From Congeria kusceri (lineage: Eukaryota; Mollusca; Bivalvia; Myida; Dreissenidae): a stretch of 64,000 bases of DNA. The position numbers and the translations under genes are program-made. This document shows, one piece after another, positions 30,101 to 45,100 of the stretch; position 1 is the first letter of the stretch, and every line of letters starts with the position of its first letter. The notes below the pieces were generated by a model. It saw only the letters and a program-made list of their open reading frames with translations, was not told the DNA's origin and made no database searches. Location of the stretch: the NCBI GenBank assembly GCA_027627225.1, contig CM051029.1:73444078-73508077 (forward strand), read 5' to 3'.

Positions 30101-33100
30101 AAGCTTAATTGTGCCCCTATACTGCCAAGGGTTGTAGGGTTATAGCAAACATTTGCTTTTATCCCATCATCACGCCTGCACTGACGAAATAACAACCCGT
30201 GAGATAAACTTAGCTGTATTACACCTTGTTAAATACAGCGAACACGCGCATTATAATGACGTCATATTGTTTATTTTCATTAGATGTTTTTCATGTTATT
30301 TAGCGATTTTCTATCATTTATTTTCAAAATAAAGACAGAACATGATGGGAAAAATAGAATACTAGGTAAGCAGGATCATATTTTTCTAGAAAGTCGATCG
30401 GTCCTGAGGTCCGCCGATCACGCTCATGTTGTATTTTGTGTATCCGAAAATGGTGCATGTCTGAACATGCGTATAACTACTATCTTCAAAGTTTTCACTG
30501 CTTAAACTTCAATAAATTTTCATGTCTATGTCTTTTGAGAGTTTTAATTTCACAAACAGTTAAAGATAATGCAATTCAGTAAGTACAATAAAACGCCCAT
30601 TCAGTGTCCGAATTATGTGTATCCGAAAAATAAGGTAAGTCCGAAATTTTGTATTTTAATTATTAATTTAAACTGCAAAGTTTCCATACCTTAATCTTCA
30701 ATAAACTTTTTATTTCTATGTCTGTTATACGAGTTTTTCTGAACTAAAGTCTATATATAATGTAATGTAATACAATATGGTCAGCTTGTACTTTAAAATT
30801 AACTGCATGACGTCATTAACGTCAATTAAGCCAACTAACAAATAAACTAACTGTATTAAACTATGTTTTTATAATGCAGCAAATGCACGTTTTCCACGAG
30901 GATTACATGCGGCTGCTATTATCAGTCTCTATAGTTTTTAAAATTAACTGCATGACGTCATGAACCTCAATTAAGCCAACTAACAAATAAACTAACTGTA
31001 TTGAACTATGTTTTTATTATGCAGCAAATGCACGTTTTCCACAAGGATTACATGCAGCTGCTATTATCAGTCTCTGTAGTAACAGACACTATTTTATCGG
31101 GCAGAATTACAGACCGATAATATAACACAGTCAACAAACTAAAGCAAAAGCACTCCAATTATGCACCTATCAATGTTTTCCCCAAGGGAGGGGGGGGGCG
31201 GAGCGGCGGGCATATATGGGACTTTAGACTGAAAGCGATTCCCGACAGGCGGGAATTTGACATTCCAAATGATTCCGGGTCCCGGGGTAATAGACTTTGG
31301 TTGGATTTTAGATCCCGGTAATACAGTCTCCCACTGATGGGATTTAGACGAATATGCTTGACTCTAGGGTGGGGAATTAGACCCCCCAAAATAAAATGTG
31401 TCTGGCTAAATCAAGAAAATTGGTCGGACCAATAACCAGTCATTTCAATCGGTCTTTTTTTACACCCAATCTGTCTCAGACCGGCAAAACCGAAAATAAT
31501 ATGATCCCTGCAGGTAAGTGTTGAATACAGATATGTTTATTTGCTCGGCACGTGATTTAGGTTTTCTTAAGCCTCACTAAATAAACGTATCTGTATTCAA
31601 CACCGTCCTAGTATTCTCTATGTGATCCATTGTGTTATACACTTTTGTGTATCTGTTTCATGACTGCCCTTAGTTTCCGTAAACATGCAGTAAATGGCCA
31701 ACACAAAACAAAAACAAAAAAACACACACAACTAAAAAACCCATAAAAAACAACATCTTATTTGATATGTTTTAATCAATTATTTCATTTTAATTCAGAA
31801 TAAAAATAAAAATTGATATCACAATACTGGTATGTTTGAATGTTTTTAACTTTGGTATGTTGTATTTTGTATAATATTTGTAATACTTAGAGAACAGTTG
31901 TCTATACATCCTGTGACATTCTGAGAGAACTTTTGTCTACACATCTTGTGACATTCTGAGCGAACTTTTGTCTATACGGCCTGTGACATTCTGAGGGAAC
32001 TTTTGTCTATACATCCTGTGACATTCTGAGGGAACTTTTGTCTATACGTCCTGTGACATTCTGAGAGAACTTTTGTCTATACGGCCTGTGACATTCTGAG
32101 AGAACTTTTGTCTATACGTCCTGTGACATTCTGAGGGAACTTTTGTCTATACGGCCTGTGACATCCTGAGGGAACTTTTGTCTATACGGCCTGTGACATT
32201 CTGAGAGAACTTTTGTCTATCCGGCCTGTGACATTCTGAGGGAACTTTTGTCTATACGGCCTGTGACATTCTGAGGGAACTTTTGTCTATACGGCCTGTG
32301 ACATCCTGAGAGAACTTTTGTCTATACGGCCTGTGACATTCTGAGAGAACTTTTGTCTATACGGCCTGTGACATTCTGAGGGAACTTTTGTCTATACGGC
32401 CTGTGACATCCTGAGAGAACTTTTGTCTATACGGCCTGTGACATTCTGAGAGAACTTTTGTCTATACGGCCTGTGACATCCTGAGAGAACTTTTGTCTAT
32501 ACGGCCTGTGACATCCTGAGGGAACTTTTGTCTATACGTCCTGTGACATTCTGAGAGAACTTTTGTCTATACATCCTGTGACATTCTGAGAGAACTTTTG
32601 TCTATACGTCCTGTGACATTCTGAGAGAACTTTTGTCTATACGTCCTGTGACATTCTGAGAGAACTTTTGTCTATACGGCCTGTGACATTCTGAGAGAAC
32701 TTTTGTCTATACGGCCTGTGACATTCTGAGAGAACTTTTGTCTATACATCCTGTGACATTCTGAGGGAACTTTTGTCTATACGTCCTGTGACATTCTGAG
32801 AGAACTTTTGTCTATACGGCCTGTGACATTCTGAGAGAACTTTTGTCTATACGTCCTGTGACATTCTGAGAGAACTTTTGTCTATACGGCCTGTGACATT
32901 CTGAGGGAACTTTTGTCTATACGGCCTGTGACATTCTGAGAGAACTTTTGTCTATACATCCTGTGACATTCTGAGGGAACTTTTGTCTATACGTCCTGTG
33001 ACATTCTGAGAGAACTTTTGTCTATACGGCCTGTGACATTCTGAGAGAACTTTTGTCTATACGTCCTGTGACATTCTGAGGGAACTTTTGTCTATACGGC

Positions 33101-36100
33101 CTGTGACATCCTGAGGGAACTTTTGTCTATACGGCCTGTGACATTCTGAGAGAACTTTTGTCTATCCGGCCTGTGACATTCTGAGGGAACTTTTGTCTAT
33201 ACGGCCTGTGACATTCTGAGAGAACTTTTGTCTATACGGCCTGTGACATCCTGAGAGAACTTTTGTCTATACGGCCTGTGACATTCTGAGAGAACTTTTG
33301 TCTATACGGCCTGTGACATTCTGAGGGAACTTTTGTCTATACGGCCTGTGACATCCTGAGAGAACTTTTGTCTATACGGCCTGTGACATTCTGAGAGAAC
33401 TTTTGTCTATACGGCCTGTGACATCCTGAGAGAACTTTTGTCTATACGGCCTGTGACATTCTGAGGGAACTTTTGTCTATACGTCCTGTGACATTCTGAG
33501 AGAACTTTTGTCTATACGTCCTGTGACATTCTGAGAGAACTTTTGTCTATACGTCCTGTGACATTCTGAGAGAACTTTTGTCTATACGTCCTGTGACATC
33601 CTGAGAGAACTTTTGTCTATACGGCCTGTGACATTCTGAGAGAACTTTTGTCTATACGGCCTGTGACATTCTGAGGGAACTTTTGTCTATACGGCCTGTG
33701 ACATCCTGAGAGAACTTTTGTCTATACGGCCTGTGACATTCTGAGAGAACTTTTGTCTATACGGCCTGTGACATTCTGAGGGAACTTTTGTCTATACGGC
33801 CTGTGACATCCTGAGAGAACTTTTGTCTATACGGCCTGTGACATTCTGAGAGAACTTTTGTCTATACGGCCTGTGACATCCTGAGAGAACTTTTGTCTAT
33901 ACGGCCTGTGACATCCTGAGGGAACTTTTGTCTATACGTCCTGTGACATTCTGAGAGAACTTTTGTCTATACATCCTGTGACATTCTGAGAGAACTTTTG
34001 TCTACACATCTTGTGACATTCTGAGAGAACTTTTGTCTATACGTCCTGTGACATTCTGAGAGAACTTTTGTCTATACGTCCTGTGACATTCTGAGGGAAC
34101 TTTTGTCTATACGTCAGTGACATCCTGAGAGAACTTTTGTCTATACGTCAGTGACATTCTGAGGGAACTTTTGTCTATACGTCCTGTGGCATTCTGAGAG
34201 AACTGTTGTCTACACATCTTGTGACATTCTGAGAGAACTTTTGTCTATACATCCTGTGACATTCTGAGAGAACTGTTGTCTACACATCTTGTGACATTCT
34301 GAGAGAACTTTTGTCTATACGGCCTGTGACATTCTGAGAGAACTTTTGTCTTTACATCCTGTGACATTCTGAGGGAACTTTTGTCTACACGTCCTGTGAC
34401 ATTCTGAGAGAACTTTTGTCTATTCGTCCTGTGACATTCTGAAGGAACTTTTGTCTATACGTCAGTGACATTCTGAGGGAACTTTTGTCTATTCATCATG
34501 TGACATTCTGAGAGAACTTTTGTCTATATGTCCTGTGACATCCTGAGAGAACTTTTGTCTATACGTCAGTGACATTCTGAGGGAACTTTTATCTACACAT
34601 CCTGTGACATTCTGAGAGAACTTTTGTCTATACGTCAGTGACATTCTGAGGGAACTTTTGTCTATACGGCCTGTGACATTCTGAGAGAACTTTTGTCTAT
34701 ACGTCAGTGACATTCTGAGAGAACTTTTGTCTATACGGCCTGTGACATTCTGAGAGAACTTTTGTCTATACGTCAGTGACATTCTGAGGGAACTTTTGTC
34801 TATACATCCTGTGACATTCTGAGGGAACTTTTGTCTATTCGTCAGTGACATTCTGAGAGAACTTTTGTCTATACGGCCTGTGACATCCTGAGAGAACTTT
34901 TGTCTATTCGTCAGTGACATCCTGAGAGAACTTTTGTCTCTACGGCCTGTGACATCCTGAGAGAACTTTTGTCTATACGGCCTGTGACATTCTGAGAGAA
35001 CTTTTGTCTATACGTCAGTGACATCCTGAGAGAACTTTTGTCTATACGTCCTGTGACATTCTGAGGGAACTTTTGTCTATACATCCTGTGACATTCTGAG
35101 GGAACTTTTGTCTATACGGCCTGTGACATCCTGAGAGAACTTTTGTCTATACGTCCTGTGACATTCTGAGGGAACTTTTGTCTATACGGCCTGTGACATT
35201 CTGAGAGAACTTTTGTCTATACGGCCTGTGACATTCTGAGGGAACTTTTGTCTATACGTCCTGTGACATTCTGAGAGAACTTTTGTCTATACGGCCTGTG
35301 ACATTCTGAGAGAACTTTTGTCTATACGGCCTGTGACATCCTGAGAGAACTTTTGTCTATTCGTCCTGTGACATTCTGAGAGAACTTTTGTCTATACGGC
35401 CTGTGACATCCTGAGAGAACTTTTGTCTATACGGCCTGTGACATCCTGAGAGAACTTTTGTCTATTCGTCAGTGACATCCTGAGAGAACTTTTGTCTATA
35501 CGTCCTGTGACATTCTGAGGGAACTTTTGTCTATACGGCCTGTGACATTCTGAGAGAACTTTTGTCTACACATCCTGTGACATTCTGAGGGAACTTTTGT
35601 CTATACATCCTGTGACATTCTGAGAGAACTTTTGTCTATATGTCCTGTGACATCCTGAGGGAACTTTTGTCTACACATCCTGTGACATTCTGAGAGAACT
35701 TTTGTCTATACGTCCTGTGACATTCTGAGGGAACTTTCGTCTATACATCCTGTGACATCCTGAGAGAACTTTTGTCTATACGTCCTGTGACATTTTGAGG
35801 GAACTTTTGTCTATACATCCTGTGACATTCTGAGAGAACTTTTGTCTATACGTCCTGTGACATTCTGAGGGAACTTTTGTCTATACGTCCTGTGACATCC
35901 TGAAGGAACTTTTGTCTATACATCCTGTGACATCCTGAGAGAACTTTTGTCTATACGTCCTGTGACATCCTGAGGGAACTTTTGTCTATACATCCTGTGA
36001 CATTCTGAGAGAACTTTTGTCTATACGTCCTGTGACATTCTGAGGGAACTTTTGTCTATACATCCTGTGACATTCTGAGAGAACTTTTGTCTATACGGCC

Positions 36101-39100
36101 TGTGACATCCTGAGAGAACTTTTGTCTACACATCCTGTGACATCCTGAGAGAACTTTTGTCTATTCATCCTGTGACATCCTGAGAGAACTTTTGTCTATA
36201 CGGCCTGTGACATTCTGAGGGAACTTTTGTCTATACTGCCTGTGACATCCTGAGAGAACTTTTGTCTATACATCCTGTGACATTCTGAGGGAACCTTTGT
36301 CTATACGGCCTGTGACATCCTGAGAGAACTTTTGTCTATACATCCTGTGACATTCTGAGAGAACTTTTGTCTATACATCCTGTGACATTCTGAGAGAACT
36401 TTTGTCTATACGGCCTGTGACATCCTGAGAGAACTTTTGTCTATACATCCTGTGACATCCTGAGAGAACTTTTGTCTACACATCCTGTGACATTCTGAGA
36501 GAACTTTTGTCTATACGTCCTGTGACATTCTGAGCGAACTTTTGTCTATACGGCCTGTGACATCCTGAGAGAACTTTTGTCTATACATCCTGTGACATCC
36601 TGAGAGAACTTTTGTCTATACGGCCTGTGACATTCTGAGGGAACTTTTGTCTATACGGCCTGTGACATCCTGAGAGAACTTTTGTCTATACGGCCTGTGA
36701 CATTCTGAGAGAACTTTTGTCTATACGGCCTGTGACATTCTGAGGGAACTTTTGTCTATACGGCCTGTGACATCCTGAGAGAACTTTTGTCTATACGGCC
36801 TGTGACATTCTGAGAGAACTTTTGTCTATACGGCCTGTGACATCCTGAGAGAACTTTTGTCTATACGGCCTGTGACATCCTGAGGGAACTTTTGTCTATA
36901 CGTCCTGTGACATTCTGAGAGAACTTTTGTCTATACATCCTGTGACATTCTGAGAGAACTTTTGTCTATACGTCCTGTGACATTCTGAGGGAACTTTTGT
37001 CTATACGGCCTGTGACATCCTGAGAGAACTTTTGTCTATACATCCTGTGACATCCTGAGAGAACTTTTGTCTATACGGCCTGTGACATTCTGAGGGAACT
37101 TTTGTCTATACGGCCTGTGACATCCTGAGGGAACTTTTGTCTATACATCCTGTGACATTCTGAGAGAACTTTTGTCTATACGGCCTGTGACATTCTGAGG
37201 GAACTTTTGTCTATACATCCTGTGACATTCTGAGAGAACTTTTGTCTATATGGCCTGTGACATCCTGAGAGAACTTTTGTCTATTCGGCCTGTGACATTC
37301 TGAGAGAACTTTTGTCTATACGGCCTGTGACATTCTGAGGGAACTTTTGTCTATACGGCCTGTGACATCCTGAGAGAACTTTTGTCTATATGGCCTGTGA
37401 CATTCTGAGGGAACTTTTGTCTATACGGCCTGTGACATCCTGAGAGAACTTTTGTCTATACGGCCTGTGACATTCTGAGGGAACTTTTGTCTATACGTCC
37501 TGTGACATTCTGAGAGAACTTTTGTCTATACGGCCTGTGACATCCTGAGAGAACTTTTGTCTATACGGCCTGTGACATTCTGAGAGAACTTTTGTCTATA
37601 CGGCCTGTGACATTCTGAGGGAACTTTTGTCTATACGGCCTGTGACATCCTGAGAGAACTTTTGTCTATACGGCCTGTGACATTCTGAGGGAACTTTTGT
37701 CTATACGGCCTGTGACATCCTGAGAGAACTTTTGTCTATACAGCCTGTGACATTCTGAGGGAACTTTTGTCTATACGTCCTGTGACATTCTGAGAGAACT
37801 TTTGTCTATACATCCTGTGACATTCTGAGAGAACTTTTGTCTACACATCTTGTGACATTCTGAGAGAACTTTTGTCTATACGTCCTGTGACATTCTGAGA
37901 GAACTTTTGTCTATACGTCCTGTGACATTCTGAGAGAACTTTTGTCTATACGTCAGTGACATCCTGAGAGAACTTTTGTCTATACGTCAGTGACATTCTG
38001 AGGGAACTTTTGTCTATACGTCCTGTGGCATTCTGAGAGAACTGTTGTCTACACATCTTGTGACATTCTGAGAGAACTTTTGTCTATACATCCTGTGACA
38101 TTCTGAGAGAACTGTTGTCTACACATCTTGTGACATTCTGAGAGAACTTTTGTCTATACGGCCTGTGACATTCTGAGAGAACTTTTGTCTTTACATCCTG
38201 TGACATTCTGAGGGAACTTTTGTCTACACGTCCTGTGACATTCTGAGAGAACTTTTGTCTATTCGTCCTGTGACATTCTGAGGGAACTTTTGTCTATACG
38301 TCAGTGACATTCTGAGTGAACTTTTGTCTATTCATCCTGTGACATTCTGAGAGAACTTTTGTCTATATGTCCTGTGACATCCTGAGAGAACTTTTGTCTA
38401 TACGTCAGTGACATTCTGAGGGAACTTTTGTCTACACATCCTGTGACATTCTGAGAGAACTTTTGTCTATACGTCAGTGACATTCTGAGGGAACTTTTGT
38501 CTATACGGCCTGTGACATTCTGAGAGAACTTTTGTCTATACGTCAGTGACATTCTGAGAGAACTTTTGTCTATACGGCCTGTGACATTCTGAGAGAACTT
38601 TTGTCTATACGTCAGTGACATTCTGAGGGAACTTTTGTCTATACATCCTGTGACATTCTGAGGGAACTTTTGTCTATTCGTCAGTGACATTCTGAGAGAA
38701 CTTTTGTCTATACGGCCTGTGACATCCTGAGAGAACTTTTGTCTATTCGTCAGTGACATCCTGAGAGAACTTTTGTCTATACGGCCTGTGACATCCTGAG
38801 AGAACTTTTGTCTATACGGCCTGTGACATTCTGAGAGAACTTTTGTCTATACGTCAGTGACATCCTGAGAGAACTTTTGTCTATACGTCCTGTGACATTC
38901 TGAGGGAACTTTTGTCTATACGGCCTGTGACATCCTGAGGGAACTTTTGTCTATACGGCCTGTGACATTCTGAGAGAACTTTTGTCTATCCGGCCTGTGA
39001 CATTCTGAGGGAACTTTTGTCTATACGGCCTGTGACATTCTGAGAGAACTTTTGTCTATACGGCCTGTGACATCCTGAGAGAACTTTTGTCTATACGGCC

Positions 39101-42100
39101 TGTGACATTCTGAGAGAACTTTTGTCTATACGGCCTGTGACATTCTGAGGGAACTTTTGTCTATACGGCCTGTGACATCCTGAGAGCACTTTTGTCTATA
39201 CGTCCTGTGACATTCTGAGGGAACTTTTGTCTATACGGCCTGTGACATTCTGAGAGAACTTTTGTCTATACAGCCTGTGACATTCTGAGGGAACTTTTGT
39301 CTATACGTCCTGTGACATTCTGAGAGAACTTTTGTCTATACGGCCTGTGACATTCTGAGAGAACTTTTGTCTATACGGCCTGTGACATCCTGAGAGAACT
39401 TTTGTCTATTCGTCCTGTGACATTCTGAGAGAACTTTTGTCTATACGGCCTGTGACATCCTGAGAGAACTTTTGTCTATACGGCCTGTGACATCCTGAGA
39501 GAACTTTTGTCTATTCGTCAGTGACATTCTGAGAGAACTTTTGTCTATACGTCCTGTGACATTCTGAGGGAACTTTTGTCTATACGGCCTGTGACATTCT
39601 GAGAGAACTTTTGTCTACACATCCTGTGACATTCTGAGGGAACGTTTGTCTATACATCCTGTGACATTCTGAGAGAACTTTTGTCTATATGTCCTGTGAC
39701 ATCCTGAGGGAACTTTTGTCTACACATCCTGTGACATTCTGAGAGAACTTTTGTCTATACGTCCTGTGACATTCTGAGGGAACTTTTGTCTATACATCCT
39801 GTGACATCCTGAGAGAACTTTTGTCTATACGTCCTGTGACATTTTGAGGGAACTTTTGTCTATACATCCTGTGACATTCTGAGAGAACTTTTGTCTATAC
39901 GTCCTGTGACATTCTGAGGGAACTTTTGTCTATACGTCCTGTGACATCCTGAGGGAACTTTTGTCTATACATCCTGTGACATCCTGAGAGAACTTTTGTC
40001 TATACGTCCTGTGACATCCTGAGGGAACTTTTGTCTATACATCCTGTGACATTCTGAGAGAACTTTTGTCTATACGTCCTGTGACATTCTGAGGGAACTT
40101 TTGTCTATACATCCTGTGACATTCTGAGAGAACTTTTGTCTATACGGCCTGTGACATCCTGAGAGAACTTTTGTCTACACATCCTGTGACATCCTGAGAG
40201 AACTTTTGTCTATTCATCCTGCGACATCCTGAGAGAACTTTTGTCTATACGGCCTGTGACATTCTGAGGGAACTTTTGTCTATACTGCCTGTGACATCCT
40301 GAGAGAACTTTTGTCTATACATCCTGTGACATTCTGAGGGAACTTTTGTCTATACGGCCTGTGACATCCTGAGAGAACTTTTGTCTATACATCCTGTGAC
40401 ATCCTGAGAGAACTTTTGTCTACACATCCTGTGACATTCTGAGGGAATTTTTGTCTATACGGCCTGTGACATCCTGAGAGAACTTTTGTCTATACATCCT
40501 GTGACATTCTGAGGGAACTTTTGTCTATACATCCTGTGACATTCTGAGGGAACTTTTGTCTATACGGCCTGTGACATCCTGAGAGAACTTTTGTCTATAC
40601 GGCCTGTGACATCCTGAGGGAACTTTTGTCTATACATCCTGTGACATTCTGAGGGAACTTTTGTCTATACGGCCTGTGACATCTCGAGAGAACTTTTGTC
40701 TATACATCCTGTGACATTCTGAGAGAACTTTTGTCTATACATCCTGTGACATTCTGAGAGAACTTTTGTCTATACGGCCTGTGACATCCTGAGAGAACTT
40801 TTGTCTATACATCCTGTGACATCCTGAGAGAACTTTTGTCTACACATCCTGTGACATTCTGAGGGAACTTTTGTCTATACAGCCTGTGACATCCTGAGAG
40901 AACTTTTGTCTATACATCCTGTGACATTCTGAGGGAACTTTTGTCTATACATCCTGTGACATTCTGAGGGAACTTTTGTCTATACGGCCTGTGACATCCT
41001 GAGGGAACTTTTGTCTATACGTCCTGTGACATTCTGAGAGAACTTTTGTCTATACATCCTGTGACATTCTGAGAGAACTTTTGTCTATACGTCCTGTGAC
41101 ATTCTGAGAGAACTTTTGTCTATACATCCTGTGACATTCTGAGAGAACTTTTGTCTATACGGCCTGTGACATTCTGAGGGAACTTTTGTCTATACATCCT
41201 GTGACATTCTGAGAGAACTTTTGTCTATACATCCTGTGACATTCTGAGAGAACTTTTGTCTATACGTCAGTGACATTCTGAGGGAACTTTTGTCTATACA
41301 TCCTGTGACATTCTGAGAGAACTTTTGTCTATACGGCCTGTGACATTCTGAGGGAACTTTTGTCTATACATCCTGTGACATTCTGAGGGAACTTTTGTCT
41401 TTACGGCCTGTGACATCCTGAGAGAACTTTTGTCTATACGGCCTGTGACATTCTGAGAGAACTTTTGTCTATACATCCTGTGACATTCTGAGAGAACTTT
41501 TGTCTATACGGCCTGTGACATCCTGAGAGAACTTTTGTCTATACGGCCTGTGACATTCTGAGAGAACTTTTGTCTATACGTCAGTGACATTCTGAGAGAA
41601 CTTTTGTCTATACGTCCTGTGACATTCTGAGAGAACTTTTGTCTATACGTCAGTGACATTCTGAGGGAACTTTTGTCTATACGTCCTGTGACATTCTGAG
41701 AGAACTTTTGTCTATACGGCCTGTGACATTCTGAGAGAACTTTTGTCTATACATCCTGTGACATTCTGAGGGAACTTTTGTCTATACATCTTGTGACATT
41801 CTGAGGGAACTTTTGTCTATACGGCCTGTGACATTCTGAGGGAACTTTTGTCTATACGGCCTGTGACATTCTGAGGGAACTTTTGTCTATACATCCTGTG
41901 ACATTCTGAGGGAACTTTTGTCTATACGGCCTGTGACATCCTGAGAGAACTTTTGTCTATACGGCCTGTGACATCCTGAGAGAACTTTTGTCTATACATC
42001 CTGTGACATCCTGAGAGAACTTTTGTCTATACATCCTGTGACATTCTGAGGGAACTTTTGTCTATGCGTCCTGTGACATTCTGAGAGAACTTTTGTCTAT

Positions 42101-45100
42101 ACGGCCTGTGACATCCTGAGAGAACTTTTGTCTATACGGCCTGTGACATTCTGAGAGAACTTTTGTCTATACGTCAGTGACATTCTGAGAGAACTTTTGT
42201 CTATACGGCCTGTGACATCCTGAGAGAACTTTTGTCTACACATCTTGTGACATTCTGAGGGAACTTTTGTCTACACATCCTGTGACATTCTGAGGGAACT
42301 TTTGTCTATACGGCCTGTGACATTCTGAGGGAACTTTTGTCTATACGGCCTGTGACATCCTGAGAGAACTTTTGTCTATACATCCTGTGACATTCTGAGA
42401 GAACTTTTGTCTATACGTCCTGTGACATCCTGAGAGAACTTTTGTCTATACATCCTGTGACATTCTGAGAGAACTTTTGTCTATACATCCTGTGACATTC
42501 TGACAGAACTGTTGTCTATACATCCTGTGACATTCTGAGAGAACTGTTGTCTATACATCCTGTGACATTCTGAGAGAACTTTTGTCTATACATCCTGTGA
42601 CATTCTGACAGAACTGTTGTCTATACATCCTGTGACATTCTGACAGAACTGTTGTCTATACATCCTGTGACATTCTGACAGAACTGTTGTCTATACATCC
42701 TGTGACATTCTGACATAAGTTTTGTCTATACATCCTGTGACATTCTGACAGAACTGTTGTCTATACATCCTGTGACATTCTGACATAAGTTTTGTCTATA
42801 CAACCTGTGACATTCTGACAGAACTGTTGTCTATACATCCTGTGACATTCTGACAGAACTGTTGTCTATACATCCTGTGACATTCTGACAGAACTGTTGT
42901 CTATACATCCTGTGACATTCTGACATAAGTTTTGTCTATACATCCTGTGACATTCTGACAGAACTGTTGTCTATACATCCTGTGACATTCTGACAGAACT
43001 GTTGTCTATACATCCTGTGACATTCTGAGAGAACTTTTGTCTATACATCCAGTAACATTCTGCTGTCGTTGTTTTCAGCGAGAACTGATGCTGCGCCTAC
43101 TTGAAATTCGTGGTGTTCTGCTGTGTCTGCCCCGCGACCATTGGACGACGGAGATTGAGGCCACTCACGCCTATGTGGTGCACAAACATCTACCTTTCTA
43201 CCCCAGTGTGGACCTCGTAAGTGTCATGTGTGCTTATTCAAACTATCAGACTGAGTGTACTACATTAGGACTAAAATAAAATGAGCTTCGTCGTGGGAAA
43301 CCTGGGCTAAATGCATGTGCGTAAAGTGTTAAAGCATATTAACAATACGAAAATGTTTTTGTGAACTCGAGTATAAAATATGTAGTACAAGTGTGGTTTT
43401 GTTGCGCTAAATAATGCAGAAATTATTTGTTTGTCACAATTTTGCTATCGCGCGTTTAAGCATGTGCATTTTACGGAACAATTTCTTCGAATGTTCAAAA
43501 CATTAGGCTCCGCCCATCATTTGTTGCAGAATAACCCATGGATGATTTCCTTCTTTGTCTATGGAAAACTAGTCACATACTGTCTTAGAAGGATGCTTAT
43601 ATTTCAAGGAGCATAGTTGCCCTTTAAATGCATATGAAAGTTATATCAATTATGTTTTAATGATACTATTGTTCTGGATCTTAAATTTGAGTCTGAAACA
43701 TGTTGTAAAGTGTATTTTAACAAGTATAAACCAATCAACATCTACACGTAAATATTATTGGATAATTTGGCAAACTGTACATTTGGCTGTCACAGGAGAC
43801 ATTTTGGCCAGATGCTGTACCAATGGGAGATTATGAAGTGGAGAGATATTTCACCTTCATGCCGGGGGTATCCGATGCATACTTTCCGAGTGTCATGAGG
43901 TAACTACATTATACTAAAGTAGCGTGAAAACTGATTGTATATAGAAAGTGTAAAACAATAAAAAATAACGTGAGAGTGAGGTTGGACGTATAATACGCTA
44001 ATCAGCACTACATGATTGACAACACTGCCTTTTCATTTGAATGAAATACTATATGTCATTAGATAATAATTATGAACTATTTGTTTTTTTGTCTCAATCA
44101 AATTCTGTTAATATAGTTTATAACAATTATTTTAAATTAAATTACACCATACATTTGAAACCATTACTGTTTGTATACTGACAGTCGACCTCAGTGTGTC
44201 TTGGTCTTTGTCTGTGCACCGTTTCCATGGTTACCAATGTTCCAGGGACTGTCTCCAGCTGGGGGATGTGCGGTTGCTATGGAACAAGGGCATCGTCATC
44301 CAGAAGGGTCCTGTAACCATCCTGATAGAGCTGCTCAACAACCTCGACAGTGAGTTACCTCAACACTGGTGGCAAAATTTCAAATCGCTTTTCTCGTCCG
44401 TTTTGACAAAAAAATGGTTCCTACAGTAAATATATTGTAAGTTTTGGCAATAGTACACTTATCGGTACATGTTGTGGGACAAGCTGGGTAATATGGACAA
44501 TTTAATTTTGCCATTCCGGCTCAGTATTGTGTCCCACACTGAGCCAATCGACCTTCATTAAGTAAACTATTGATCTAGTCTTGATATTCAAAAATGTTGT
44601 TTTCACATGGATTGCAGAATTATGCAGAACGAAATAATTTTCGATTTTATTGTACAAGGATATTTTGGAGAATTATGTTGTTGAAACTATATCTGTACAT
44701 TACACATTTTTGACAAATGAAGACTATACTGCATCTCAGTTTAAATCATGTGCAAAAAATCAGTTTAGTATATCTTTAGGTTAAAATCTAACTGCAATAT
44801 AATATGCTTGAATGTTTTAAAATCTGAAAAGAAACTACAAATTTGTCAAAAACACAAGTAATTAACATTTTACAAGCATCACAATAATAACAACTGTTTG
44901 TTGTGGTTTAGATTTAAATTAACTATAGCATCGTTGTTGTTGTTGTTAAAACTTCCCCTAACTATAGTATTGTTGTTGTTGTTAAGACTACCCGTAACTA
45001 GAAATGTTCTTGTTGTTGTTCAAACGAACCCATAGCTATAGCATTGTTTTTGTTGTTAAGATTATCTGTAACTATAGTACTGTCATTCTAAAGACTACCT

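Noticed and set aside
34489..34920. 143-residue minus-strand ORF (and its twin at 38328-38759) inside the satellite
   Set aside because: It is a by-product of 34- and 35-base units. No start context, splice or domain, and neighbouring units break the frame.
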